Source of the DNA: Periconia sp. R9002
Taxonomy: Eukaryota > Ascomycota > Dothideomycetes > Pleosporales > Periconiaceae
Direction of reading: 5' to 3'
NCBI GenBank assembly: GCA_023627715.1
Contig: JAMAHW010000155.1
Coordinates: 1 to 39,996, forward strand
Length of the DNA stretch: 39,996 nt
Under the pieces are notes generated by a model. The model worked only from the letters and a program-made list of their open reading frames with translations. It was not told the origin of the DNA and did no database searches. The translations under genes and the position numbers were made by a program. This document shows positions 10,350-20,000 of this stretch, in pieces (positions within the stretch are counted from its first letter, which is position 1; the number at the start of each line of letters is the position of its first letter).

Positions 10350-12357
10350 AATACAAAGCGCAACTTATAAGCAACGGCAATAATAAATTTTAGCTCTGTA
10401 AGGTTTGCTACCTTTAAGGCTATTACTATAGCGTTTTATTTAAGTCTGAAGCAATAACTAGAGCTAAAAGCCGCCTCGCAGGCCTTTATAGAATAGTTGA
10501 GTTTAGGGCTCCTTCTACACTATCTAATCCTTTCTCTATAGCTAGAGGTGCATTAAACTCTCTTCCTCCTTCTACAAACGGCTGTTAAGTTGCCTTTAAT
10601 GACATACAGTTTAAAGACAAGGTTATTAACTAAACGATTAACCTTAACCTATTATTTCGATAGGGTGTTCACCAACGAACACGCCGGCTCTTTAGCTTAT
10701 ATATCGATGATATCGACCATATATATCCTCACAGCGCTTCGACGGTTTTAGATTAGATAAGAACGGCTTAGTTAGATGATAAGAAGCCCTTCTTAAAAGC
10801 CAGATTACATCTCTCTATAAGTAAGATACACCTCTTAGTCGAGATATAGACGTCTAGCTAAGGCACAAACTATGTCGCTGTCGTCACCTATTAGCTTAAT
10901 AAGAAGAAGAAGCTCAGGCAAGCGCTTCTTAACCTCTACTTAAAGGTCCTCACTCCAGTAAGAACGTAGCGTCAGTACTATCCACTATTGTTGACTACTA
11001 CGACATATCTACCCTATTTAGTTACTTTATAACAGATAATGCGACTAACAACCGAACCACCGTCGCAGAATTTACAAAACGATACCCTACCCTTAGAGCG
11101 AGTAGCTAGCTTCGCTGTTACGGCCACATCCTTAACCTTATTAATAAAGCGCTCCTCTTCAGTAAATATGTTAGTAAGCTTAAGCGGGAACGCTGCGGTG
11201 CTCTAGATAAGGATAAATTTAATACATAGAGGAGGCATAGCTTTATCAGTAAACTTCATACCTTCTGCGTTTAGATTAACCGGACAGATTAGCGTAGAGA
11301 GCTTCTAAAGAAGTATATTATTAAGGCTTGCAAGGCTAAAGATATCGAAGTGCTATATCAGTAAGTTCTCGTGGATGGAGCTATTCGCTGGAACTCAGTA
11401 TATCGGATAATCGAGAGAGCTCTGAAGCTCCGCGACGCTATTGACCTTTTCTTTCTTAACTACGAATACGATGATGAGGATATCGATATATTATAAGATA
11501 AGCTAGAGAAGCAAGACTGGATAGATCTTAAGCATTTCTATAACGTTCTAAAGCCCTTTAAGGACCTTACAAAGCGGATAGAAGGTCGCGCTTCTAAAGT
11601 AGGCCTTAAAGGATCCCACGGAGCGCTATAGGAGACGCTTGAAGCTATCGACGTTCTGTTTAAGAAGCTTCGAGAGGCCGGTTAATTCGCTGATATCCAT
11701 CCTCTTGAGGTATTAGAGTATTACTCTAAGCGAATTGATACAGCGCGCCTTAAGCTTGAAAAGTATTTTGGCCTCACTGACGCAACTCCGGCCTACTGCT
11801 GCGCCGTTGTTCTACATCTCGCGAACAAGTAGAACTACTTTAAAATCAAATTGGCACATAACAAGCTATGGATATCAGACGCAAAGAAGGCAAAGAAGGC
11901 AATGAAGGAAGCATATGCCCAGTATGAGGCTGCAGCAGAGACTACAATTCCTACGACAAATGAAATCATTATCTCTTCAGGTGAGGAACAGTTGGATCCC
12001 CTACAACAAGCTCGCAAACGTCGGAGGCGTATACAAGCAGCGGCGGCAGCAAACAAGGCCCCAGAGCGCATAAAGCATACCACTGAGCTCGACGAATTTA
12101 TGTCCTGCGCGAATTCGGCCAACGATAAAGTGAAGGATCCTCTGGCTTGGTGGGTCAAGCACGAAGCCGACTATTCGACGCTTGCAAAGATGGCCCTTGT
12201 CTCCTGCTCTATACCAGTGATGAGTGCAGAGTGCGAGCGCGTCTTCTCACAATCGAAGAAAACGATCACTGACGAGCGGAACCGCATCGATTCAAACACA
12301 GTAGCGGCGATCGAGTGTCAGAAACACCTTCTCCGAAGCTGTATACTGGATACGTGA
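10350..12357 (+). pseudogene. hAT-family transposase, RIP-damaged
   Basis: Remnants of a hAT transposase read in order. Near 10,352-10,430 is a BED-zinc-finger-like stretch with C-x2-C (LCKVCYL). A TDNATNN block near 11.03 kb matches the conserved catalytic Asp region. IRWNSVYR follows near 11.39 kb, then FKDLTKRIEG near 11.56 kb. The C-terminal hATC dimerisation domain (CSIPVMSAECERVFSQSKK) lies at about 12,210-12,260. Many in-frame TAG/TAA codons sit where Gln or Trp fits, for example in ALxETLEAID near 11,630 and LANKxNYFK near 11,830. At least one frameshift, near 10,945, separates the parts. The final frame, 11,851-12,357 (168 codons), is fully open and of normal composition. Upstream of about 10.6 kb damage is extreme, and from 10.6 to 11.83 kb moderate. 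The element cannot encode an intact transposase. Confidence 0.85.
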
Positions 12358-13272
12358 TGGCGAGAATGGACATACGAGCAATATATAGTTTTGCGGAGGC
12401 TTGTACTATACATAATTTCACTCCAACTGAAAATCATCATGGGTTTCCTATTTAGGAAAAGCCGAGTGTATCAATCCGACCCAATCCGATTCAATCGGGC
12501 AAAGCGCTAGCCAATCGAGCCCAAGTTAAGCAGGAGGTTTCATCAACTGAGCTCAAGCGGAGGGTTCTCCGACGGCTTGCTTGATTGATGGACACACTGG
12601 AGTGGTCTCATACGCGATGACATCGTTAAACTATAGGTATGGGATGCAATCGATTGTTTAGGGGCACCAGACTGCGCAATAATTCGTACCCAGTTTCTTG
12701 CATGGCATGGTAGCTCAATATGCGTAGGGACTCTGTTCTTTGTTTTGAATTTTCGGCAAAAAAATCCATCCAATCCGTATACCTCATCCGTATGCATCTG
12801 CGGTTTGCAGCCACCTATAGTAAAACACGCATAGGTATAAATCCTTTAGGAGGATCGGGAAGCATACAGCTCATCGAAACATTTCCCAATCGTCGATACA
12901 CATAGAATACTCATTCGAGCTGCTTCTCAAAATAAAGCAACATTGTTGGTTACAGCGTAGGAGATGAAGGGAAATTGCTAATCTGGTGCGTATTCCACCG
13001 CCGCTCTAAAGTCACTAGCATCATATTTTTAGCATTGAATCCCATTAATCCTTGTCTGAAATCATCATGGGTTATCACCTTATTATAATACTATATAATT
13101 AGCAGACCAGTGTACAACCGATCGATCAAGCTGTGGTTTCCCAGGAGAATCTCGTTTAATATACGCCTCTCATTGCCAGATCTGCGTTATACATCGGAAC
13201 AGCGTTCTAACCGATAACGTATCTTGCCACATAACCTTAATGCACTCTATAGATACTATCTATCTTGCTTGT
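12358..13272. other. hAT 3' flank and non-coding sequence
   Basis: The first ~150 bp probably hold the 3' end of the hAT element. They contain repeated CCAATCC/CCGATTC-type motifs (about 12,475-12,505) of the kind found in subterminal regions of fungal hAT elements. I could not pair them with a 5' terminal repeat because the left side is RIP-degraded. The rest shows no supportable gene. Confidence 0.4.
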
Positions 13273-13531
13273 TCAAGCTTCTTCTCTTTACTATGGTCTT
13301 TGTGCACAACTTGACATACCTAATATGAGTGCCCTTCTCCATCCATTACTACCTGCGATTCCAGGATTCCAAAGGAGACATCCACCATCGCTAAAAGAGG
13401 ACAAGTAGAAGAGACAGAAAGTATCACATGCGTGTGAAGCCTGCCGCCTCCAAAAGTCAAAGGTTGTAATGCCATAGACTAGCAAAGCATACACTAGAAA
13501 GCTAAGCAGGCTACAGTGTAGTGGAGAGCTG
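13273..13531 (+). pseudogene. Truncated duplicate of Zn2Cys6 regulator N-terminus
   Basis: This segment is a diverged copy of 18,431-18,690. The alignable block covers the 5' flank (GTGCACAACTTGAC), the ATG (13,325-13,327), a 46-codon exon 1 of identical length (13,325-13,462) and the first intron (about 13,463-13,516). It stops a few codons into exon 2 and then becomes unrelated. Exon 1 has an in-frame TAG about 28 codons in. It encodes the start of a fungal binuclear zinc cluster (HACEACRLQKSK), and exon 2 begins TGTAGTGGAGAG, supplying the expected third Cys (CSGE). It cannot make a functional factor, but it preserves a more canonical zinc-cluster sequence than the longer copy. Confidence 0.75.
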
Positions 13532-13785
13532 AGACAGCGCATTTAATACCAATAAGCGGCTCACATTGTACTACGCTATGCCAGAATTGCTCGAGGTGTG
13601 GCGTGATCTCATTGATCATTATCTGCACACCGGGTCACGTGCATGAACACGGGAGTGCTAGTCCGGGTGGCGGATTCTAGGGTGACCGGCTTACAACTGT
13701 TGCCTTGAGTTTATCAATCATAACGATCGTATCTTTCGTTAAATAAAGCAGGCATAGCCCACAAATACACGAAGACAATTCAAAC

Positions 13786-14535
13786 ATGCCTCTTGCTCTG
13801 TCTCTTTGTACGTCCTCCGACGTTGAATCGGTCGTTGCCCTTACCGCTGCAGCCTTCAGCGCGCCTATTAATACAAACTTCTTCCCTAATACACCCACGG
13901 TCAACGCCTTTCGCACGCGTCGCGCTTATCACGCCTTCAAACAGACCCTTTCGCTGTACGGGTTAAGATTGTTGACACAGAATTACCTCCAAAAGAACAG
14001 CTTGTCGCTTACGCTAAATGGGCGAAACCCCATTCGAAAAGAAGAGCTGGAAGAAAGCGGGTATGTGGATCTAGTAATGGAAAAGGGTGCAGACGGGTTG
14101 CCGGGGGTGTGCAATAGGGAGTTGATCTGGATGGCGGAGGAAACGCAGAAGGATATGGTCCAAAGGGTTATGGGTGATAGACCTTTTTATTGTATGTATT
14201 TCACAAAATTCTCCTAGAATGCGTCATTTGCAGGTCTCCTGCTGTCCGCAATGATTGCTGTTTCGAAGCAAATTAATGCTTATGGTCATATCTTAGATCT
14301 CCACGTCCTTTGCACGCATCCTGCGCACTCAAGTCGAGGGTGCGCCGGCCGGCTTGTAAAATGGGGCATGCAGCGTGCCGAAGAGGAGAGTGTGGAGTGC
14401 TATGTCGAAGCTCAAGACTCGTCAAAGCCTATCTTTGAGAAGTATGGGTGGAGTCAGGAAGGGGAACTTATGAACGGAGACGCGAGATGGGGAACTATCT
14501 TGCTATATACACCATCGAAGGGGACGCAAGGGTAA
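13786..14535 (+). CDS. GNAT-family N-acetyltransferase, internally frame-shifted
   Basis: The product resembles fungal GCN5-related acetyltransferases that transfer acetyl from acetyl-CoA to an amine; the substrate is unknown. Exon 1 is 13,786-14,191, the intron 14,192-14,233 (42 nt, donor GTATGT, acceptor TTTGCAG) and exon 2 14,234-14,535, giving 235 residues. The N-terminus (PLALSLCTSSDVESVVALT, then FSAPI and FFP) is typical. Motif A is HPAHSSRGCAGRLVKWG, the acetyl-CoA pyrophosphate-binding loop, and the C-terminal FEKYGW is motif B-like. Residues about 59-87 look alien, while frame +2 over 13,962-14,045 reads VKIVDTELPPKEQ followed by LVAYAKW, which is what the family should have there. 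Two compensating indels have therefore kept the frame open but scrambled about 28 residues, or the sequence has two errors. Function is doubtful. Confidence 0.7.
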
Positions 14536-15140
14536 GGATGCTGGAAGAAACACAAAGGATGAAACAATTGGTTTTCAGGCCGAGTAAGACAATCAATGGG
14601 AAGCGGAGTGTGAGCAAGAATGGCGCGAAGCTGCAAGATTTGAGTAAGTATAGAACACAGTATGTGCATGTTCATCAGGGCTTGATAACAACCCTGGACA
14701 TAATTTGTCTACGACAACATGGTTGTGCTATTCCTTTGTGCTACGCCGTATGCCGTGCTCGCCCGAAGGTTTAGTTGGTTGCTCCTTCGTGGACCACTGA
14801 CGAGCTTTACTGAAAGCTAGCGAACGTACGAACTTGATTCCACGGGTTGGCCTAGGTTAGACATTACTAGCAAGAACTGGACTAGAGCTTTCTCTTCCTC
14901 TCATCTAAGATAACTTACGCATATCCTTCCAGTATCAAAGGCGATATCAAAGTGCTCGGACCTGACGAAAAATTTGCCCATCTGACGACGCGTTCAGTGC
15001 AGGGAATCTTCAAGCTCGCTCAATTTTATGGGAGGGTGTTAGAATGGGGGTTTGATAGACAAACTGTCGCAGATATGCATAAAGGGCTGCGGGGAGGTTT
15101 CCTAGGTCCAGTTTTGGAGAAGCTTGGAAACGGTGGATGA
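14536..15140 (+). other. Spacer with 3' gene fragment of unknown family
   Basis: From an apparent acceptor (TTCCAG, ending at 14,932) a frame runs to a stop at 15,140. It reads IKGDIKVLGPDEKFAHL, later RVLEWGFDRQTVADMH and GGFLGPVLEKLG. Composition is protein-like, but there is no ATG and no recognised upstream exon. Its last codons run into the left boundary of repeat copy B (from about 15,124), so the stop may be supplied by the repeat. I interpret it as the 3' remnant of a gene cut by repeat insertion. Between 14,536 and 14,930 nothing else is recognised. Confidence 0.3.
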
Positions 15141-15790
15141 TAGCTGCAATGGACAATGTTAGCACAAAAAGAAAACACTGACGTTAAGCAGGAGAACACT
15201 TTGTGGAGCCTAAACGAGATTCTAGCGTTACGGGTAGGACCGCCTAAATGTGTACCTTGTAGAAAGCGATGCAACAAGCACTTCCACAGCTGCCAAGCCT
15301 GATGACGTAGTCGCCAGCACCGTTCCGCACAGGAACTTTTGTGGATCCCAGCGGTCCATTTTGGCTCCCCAGTACGGATCTAGCGTGTAGTGGAGAGCCT
15401 GTAGAAGCTCTTACCACAGCTTATACCAACAACAACCTCTATCCTTATGTGTAGGTTATCATCTCCTTTTGCAAGTAGTCATACTCCGCTTCTCCACGAA
15501 ACCTAAAAACTGTTGCCATCAGCGCAGGGCCTGTGCCGGTGCGGCTCGACCGTCCTCCCTGCTAGCGGTGGCAACTAGAAGTACCATCTCACATAGACTG
15601 TACATTATAATGATTGCTAAGCGAGCTGCTGTACTTTGACTATGCTTTTTGTGCTACGTCTGGCCTGCCGGTTTAGAGACAGCCTTCTCGCTATGTTCGA
15701 TAGTCTCTAACCGCCATGCTGTGAGAGCTTCGTGAGATGTTATTAAAAGCAGTGACAGACTGCGGCGGGGTGAGGCAAAATGTGGAGATG
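15124..15790 (-). repeat. Dispersed repeat family, copy B
   Basis: Inverted relative to the left and central part of copy A. The shared blocks are GAAACGGTGGATGATAGC, TGATGACGTAGTCGCCAGCA, GGATCCCAGCGGTCCATTTT, TACACGC-like sequence, ACCACAGCTTATACCAACA and GCTTCTCCACGAAACC. It extends through the conserved GC-rich terminus (GTGCCGGTGCGGCTCGACC) into a tail (15,600-15,790) that is alignable with 20,880-21,060. Only half of the two-armed structure of copy A is present. No coding potential is supported. Confidence 0.7.
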
Positions 15791-15848
15791 GCTAGTTGAA
15801 GAGTTTGACGTAAATATTCGTCATGCGGAGATGGAGCCTGTCTCCATA

Positions 15849-16020
15849 CATGGGCAAACTGTTATACGAACAACTGGATAAGCAGCAGTTAGCGTACCAA
15901 AGCTGTTTCTAGCCAGTCGGCTGGAGGTTGTTGGGAATAGTAACTCATCCCATTAGCTAAGAAGGATTTTGGTACGCTAACGGCTGCATATCCAGTTATT
16001 CATATAACAGTTTGCCCATG
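15849..16020. mobile_element. MITE, 172 bp, TA target site
   Basis: A hairpin-like element whose ends CATGGGCAAACTGTTATA and TATAACAGTTTGCCCATG are perfect complements. The inverted arms total about 52 bp each, with scattered mismatches inside (CAACTGGATAAGCAGC against GCTGCATATCCAGTT; GCTAACTGCT-type ends). It is flanked by TA on both sides (15,847-15,848 and 16,021-16,022), the duplication made by Tc1/mariner-superfamily transposases. There is no internal gene, so mobilisation would require a transposase in trans. Confidence 0.75.
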
Positions 16021-16394
16021 TATGCCTGTCTCTCGGCTCTACACCCACGTGCAGTATCATCAAGCTATTCATTCCCGTGTTCGTATTTCAAGCATCCATA
16101 GTTCAAGTAGACAAGTCTACGCGGTCTTTGCAACCGGACAAGCTTAACGTTGTGTTCTTGTAAGCCTACAGCTGAAATGTAACTACCATCTAGGCAACCG
16201 TTTTCGGACCAATGGAAATCGCCTCTACTTGAGCAGCGTGCTCTATAGCGCCACGCCAGATGTCGTATAATGAGAGACATTACGCGTCCTACCCTAAAGA
16301 TCCGATTCATCTACAATCTAGGCAACAAACTAGTTGAAAAGGGAGTCATATAAGGTTGCTTGCTGCTCTCTGTCAGTAGCTGCAAGGCACCAAG
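16021..16394. promoter_or_regulatory. 5' region of the V-ATPase subunit c gene
   Basis: 374 bp between the MITE and the ATG. No gene is recognised; a minus-strand frame at 16,065-16,310 lacks any family signature. It must contain the core promoter, which places a transposon insertion within 400 bp of the start codon. Confidence 0.4.
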
Positions 16395-17109
16395 ATGTAT
16401 CCATCAGATGTTTGGTAAGGCATTCCACCGAATTTCAAACATTGTATTGAACTCTACTTATGGAATTTTTTCTTCTAGTCCTGTTTACGCAGTAGGTAGC
16501 CCTCGCCAAAATCTCTATCAGATGACTAATTGCCTGGAATGTAGCCCTTTTTCAGCAACATGGGTTGCGCGTGCGCCATTATATTTGGCGTTCTCGGAGC
16601 CGCATATGGAACTGCGAAGGCTGGAATCGGCGTCTCTGCAGCAGGCGTCCTTCGTCCAGACATGACCGTCCGGAGTTAATACCTCTCATCCTCCATTTAC
16701 TACAATCACTTACCAGCAATGAAGATTCCATCCCAGTAGTCATGGCTGGCATCCTTGCCATCTACTCCCTTGTCATCTCCGTTATGATTGCCAATTCCCT
16801 CAAACCCGAAACCCACCTTTTTACCTCCTTCACACATCTCGGCGCCGGCCTCGCTGTCGGCATGTGTGGGCTGGGTGCGGGCTTTGCGATTGGGATTACA
16901 GGAGACGCAGGAGTAAGGGCGACTTGTCAGCAGCCGAAAATGTTTGTGGGCATGATGTTGATTATGATTTTTGCAGAGGTGCTTGGTAAGTCGTAGATTG
17001 AGATCCGTGATAAGCGGTAAGGAGGCGTTGGCTGACAAAGCGGTTAGGGTTGTATGGGATGATTATTGCGTTGTTGATGCTGTCGAGTACTGCGAATGTG
17101 AGCTGCTGA
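16395..17109 (+). CDS. vma3-like: V-type ATPase proteolipid subunit c
   Basis: This is a proton-carrying ring subunit of the V0 sector that acidifies vacuoles and endomembranes. Five exons join to 486 nt, 161 residues, the usual length for subunit c: 16,395-16,414; 16,479-16,491 (13 nt); 16,545-16,674; 16,725-16,985; 17,048-17,109. Introns are 64, 53, 50 and 62 nt. The spliced start reads [19 protein letters not shown]. Four membrane helices follow, with [12 protein letters not shown] in helix 1, [10 protein letters not shown] in the cytosolic loop, [17 protein letters not shown] before helix 4, and the essential proton-binding Glu in [11 protein letters not shown]. Intron 3 starts GTTAAT, a weak donor, but only this splice restores NSIPVVMAG. 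The VLRPD loop favours subunit c over the c' paralogue. The sequence looks divergent (for example SNMG where GAMG/GVMG is usual, and a short NVSC tail), so it may be an extra copy rather than the sole housekeeping gene (inference). Confidence 0.9.
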
Positions 17110-17468
17110 GGGAGACGACGAAGAAAGCTAAGACGATTGCTGCCACTGCGAGGTAATTCAAACATCTAGGTCTTTGTTGTACCACACCTCCGCACTCTGG
17201 TGTGTTGGATGAGCTGGCGTGTGACCGGATAGTGAAGAACAACCTTTGGCAAGATCAGCTAGGAAACATTATGCAAAATATTACACGGAATTATATCCTA
17301 TATCACGCCGCCCACCAATCGCGATGTTGTATGCTTTAACATGTTCTTCTTTTCTTCCTCTATGCTTACTTTCCCATTTGGCATTATGGTAGTCGCGAAA
17401 GCGGAAGGGCTTCATTTTAGAGACCAACGCTGCATTGTTTGGCTCCGTCATATCTATGGACCGAAGAG
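17110..17468. other. Intergenic, nothing recognised
   Basis: 3' flank of the V-ATPase gene and 3' flank of the minus-strand NB-ARC scrap. No repeat, RNA gene or coding exon is supported. Confidence 0.4.
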
Positions 17469-17755
17469 CTAAGCTTTAGATTGCTGCACCGAACACCTAG
17501 GTGCTCGGCCTCGGATGTACGCGGCCGCCTGCACGAGAGTGAGTGGGCATGAACTCGAGGGTCCTTGCTAACATGGCTACGCGGTCCCCATCTACTTCCG
17601 CCCCCAACTTAGTGCGAAGAAGTTCTTGGCTGGTGCTGTCGCCCATATGCTCGATAGATAGGATGTCGCCCTCCTCCACCAGCTGCAACGCCATGCTTTT
17701 TGTCCGGCTGGTTACTAGCACCGAGCCGTTCTTCGTCTGGAATTTCTGCTGCTAG
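17469..17755 (-). pseudogene. NB-ARC/NLR fragment
   Basis: The minus strand reads FQTKNGSVLVTSRTKSMAL, QLVEEGDILSIEHM, ELLRTKLG and LARTLEFMP. This corresponds to the region of fungal NB-ARC (STAND NTPase) proteins around the sensor Arg ('TSR') and the following helical domain. A one-base shift after EFMP then gives LTLVQAAAYIRGRAPRC in another frame, exactly the expected continuation, before a stop at 17,469-17,471. Upstream, a TAG lies before QKFQ. The fragment is about 90 codons with no P-loop, effector domain or repeats. It is a relic of a signal-transducing NLR, frameshifted and truncated at both ends. Confidence 0.7.
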
Positions 17756-17969
17756 CCCCGGCAAAGTCCGCATTACATATTATTCATGTGAAAGTGAAGT
17801 ATGGGTCTGGCCAATTGCTGTGCTGTCTCATCGAAAGTAGTGGGGCGATCCAGAATGATCGAAAAACAGCTCAGTATGATGTAGTCTTACCATCATACCA
17901 AAGAGCGTGTACAAGCTAGACAATAGCGTTCCATGCATATGCGCTAATAGGAAATTAGAAACTAGCGTA

Positions 17970-18296
17970 CTCAGAGCAGCTGAAGCATCGGTCCATTGCA
18001 CCAACTACCGTGAGCTAACGAATAGAGTCAGCCTATGAGCTACTGCTTGTCTGTCTAGATCATGCGGGCGGAAGGGGCCGGACGATTTCGCGCAGCAGGG
18101 CGGCGGGGTTTGCATATGGTCGGTTACTAGCCGTAAGGTCGCTCCGCTTTGGTGTCCAACAATTTTCCGTATGGTCCGTTCAGATCGCCCGCCCCTTCCG
18201 CCCGCATGATCTAGACAGACAAGCAGTAGCTCATAGGCTGACTCTATTCGTTAGCTCACGGTAGTTGGTGCAATGGACCGATGCAGCTGCTCTGAG
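17970..18296. mobile_element. MITE/foldback element, 327 bp, ~110-bp inverted repeats
   Basis: The arms run from CTCAGAGCAGCTG (17,970) inward to about 18,080 and from about 18,188 to CAGCTGCTCTGAG (18,296). They appear essentially identical except for a 3-nt indel (CTGAAGCATCGG versus CTGCATCGG in the same orientation) and changes at the inner ends. The loop is about 105 bp. TA flanks both ends (17,968-17,969; 18,297-18,298), consistent with a Tc1/mariner-type target duplication. It has no coding capacity. Near-identical arms imply recent insertion, since RIP or drift has not yet separated them. Confidence 0.8.
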
Positions 18297-18482
18297 TAAT
18301 TTTCTAAGAGAACCTTGCTGATGCACGCCCCTCATTGGCGGATGTGCCTATCGGATTAATTTTCCAGCCAATAAGCGTACTTTGCTTGATGACATAACCG
18401 CAATCAGTAGACGCTATTCATCTTACACAATGCAGCTTCTTCTCTATACCATGATCTTTGTGCACAACTTGACGTGCCTAAT

Positions 18483-20000
18483 ATGAGTGCCCCTCTCCGT
18501 CTATTGTTACCTGCGATTCCAGGATTCCAAAGAAGACATCCACCAGCGCCAAAAGAGGATCAGCGGAAGAGACCAAGAGTATCGAATGCGTGCGAAGCTT
18601 GCCGCCTTCAAAAATCAAAGGTTATAATACTGTAGACAAGCAATGCACACAACAGAGAGCTAATAGGCTACAGGGCAGTGGAGAGGAGCCAACATGCATA
18701 GCATGCACCAAACGTAACACAGTCTGCCGGTATCCCCAAACGGAAGCGCGTAAGGTTAGGCAAAGATATGAAGACCTTCGAAACCGTCGTTCTGCGCATG
18801 AAGAGTTGCTCAGCCTCATAAAGACACTACCAGAGCAGGATGCTACCGAGCTTTTCTTCCGGGTACGGGCTGGGGGAGACATTGGAACAATCGTAAAACA
18901 CGTTCAAGATGGCAATCTATTGTTGCAACTGCAACTTGTGCCAGAGACTCGATTACGATACGAGCTACCTTACAGCTGGGACATGCCAGCACCACTGTTG
19001 GCCTCTGGGAGCCCCTATCTCGATTCATTCATCTACGAAGCAGCTTCCCAGCATGCACTACAGTCACAATCACATCAGACTATAGGCGCATATCAGCAAC
19101 ACTATAGTTCCCCATTAGATCCTACTCCCACAGAGTATCAGAACCAGTACATCAAACCGTACCATGCAGCAGTACTTGTTGAGCCTCGACTGGAAAATGC
19201 GAAACCCTCAAATTGGACTGCTGTCAGCAAGGATGATACACTCATGCGCGAATTACTCGCTTCTTATTTCACGCACGAATACCATCTCTTTCCAGTTTTT
19301 CATAAAGATTACTTCTTAGAAGATATGGCGAGTGAAAACATGGCGCGCCAGGGAACAGAATGCTACTCAGTGTTGTTAGTTAATGCCACCTTAGCATATG
19401 CATGCGTAAGTGTAAATTTCAAGAATCTGTCAACTCACTAATCTTAGCCAATAGCACTGCTCGATGAAAATACCGAACCGTTTCAGATACTGGGAACCTG
19501 AAGCTCTTAGTTATCGCTTTCTTGCTGAGGCGAAGAGGATTTGGGAAGCAGAGGATTTCAGCGGAAATTCTCATAAACTCACATCAGTACGAGCTGCGGT
19601 AATCATTAACGTCATCTACCACTTCTGCGCCCAAGATAAGCTTGGTAAAATATATGGCCTACAAGGTCTTGCTATCGCTCAAGACATGCAACTATTCGAA
19701 GGAAATGCGCACATAAATTCAGAGAGAAAACGAAACGCTAGGAATTTCACTGTATGGGCTTTCTTTAACATGGATAGGTAAATCACTTCCGAATTAGCTA
19801 TGTTGTTTATATCTCAAACAGTAATGCGAGGTATCAGTCAGTTCGCCTGGCATTACTTCCGCCATTCCATCATAAAAGAACCACCTAAGGCGTTCCTGAA
19901 TGCTAACTTAGCCAGGATATTTTACAGTTCACTGAGAGCATGGGGGATACTTTGTCGGTTGGGAAGACTTATCGGATACTGGCTGTGCTTCGGCGCTTAG
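18483..20000 (+). CDS. Zn2Cys6 transcription factor, degenerate and C-truncated
   Basis: A fungal-specific regulator: an N-terminal binuclear zinc cluster binds DNA and the 'fungal_trans' middle homology region follows. Best model: exon 1 18,483-18,620; intron 53 nt (donor GTTATA); exon 2 18,674-19,405; intron 49 nt (GTAAGT); exon 3 19,455-19,777; intron 60 nt; exon 4 19,838-20,000. The total is 1,356 nt, 451 residues. Zinc cluster: NACEACRLQKSK joined to GSGEEPTCIACTKRNTVC, so position three of the six cysteines is Gly (GGC). After a linker come ELLASYFTHEYHLFPVFHKD, the intron-spliced YACHCSMKIPNRFRYWEPE, YRFLAEAKRIWEAED and IIKEPPKAFL. The family normally continues several hundred residues, but here the frame degenerates after about 19,890 and stops. 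It is probably non-functional or at best altered in DNA binding. Its 5' end is duplicated at 13.3 kb. Confidence 0.72.

Noticed and set aside
18621..18640. 20-nt intron in the Zn2Cys6 gene that would place a Cys (QC) near the third position
   Set aside because: Far too short to be spliced and gives abnormal cysteine spacing; the 53-nt intron matches the duplicate copy.
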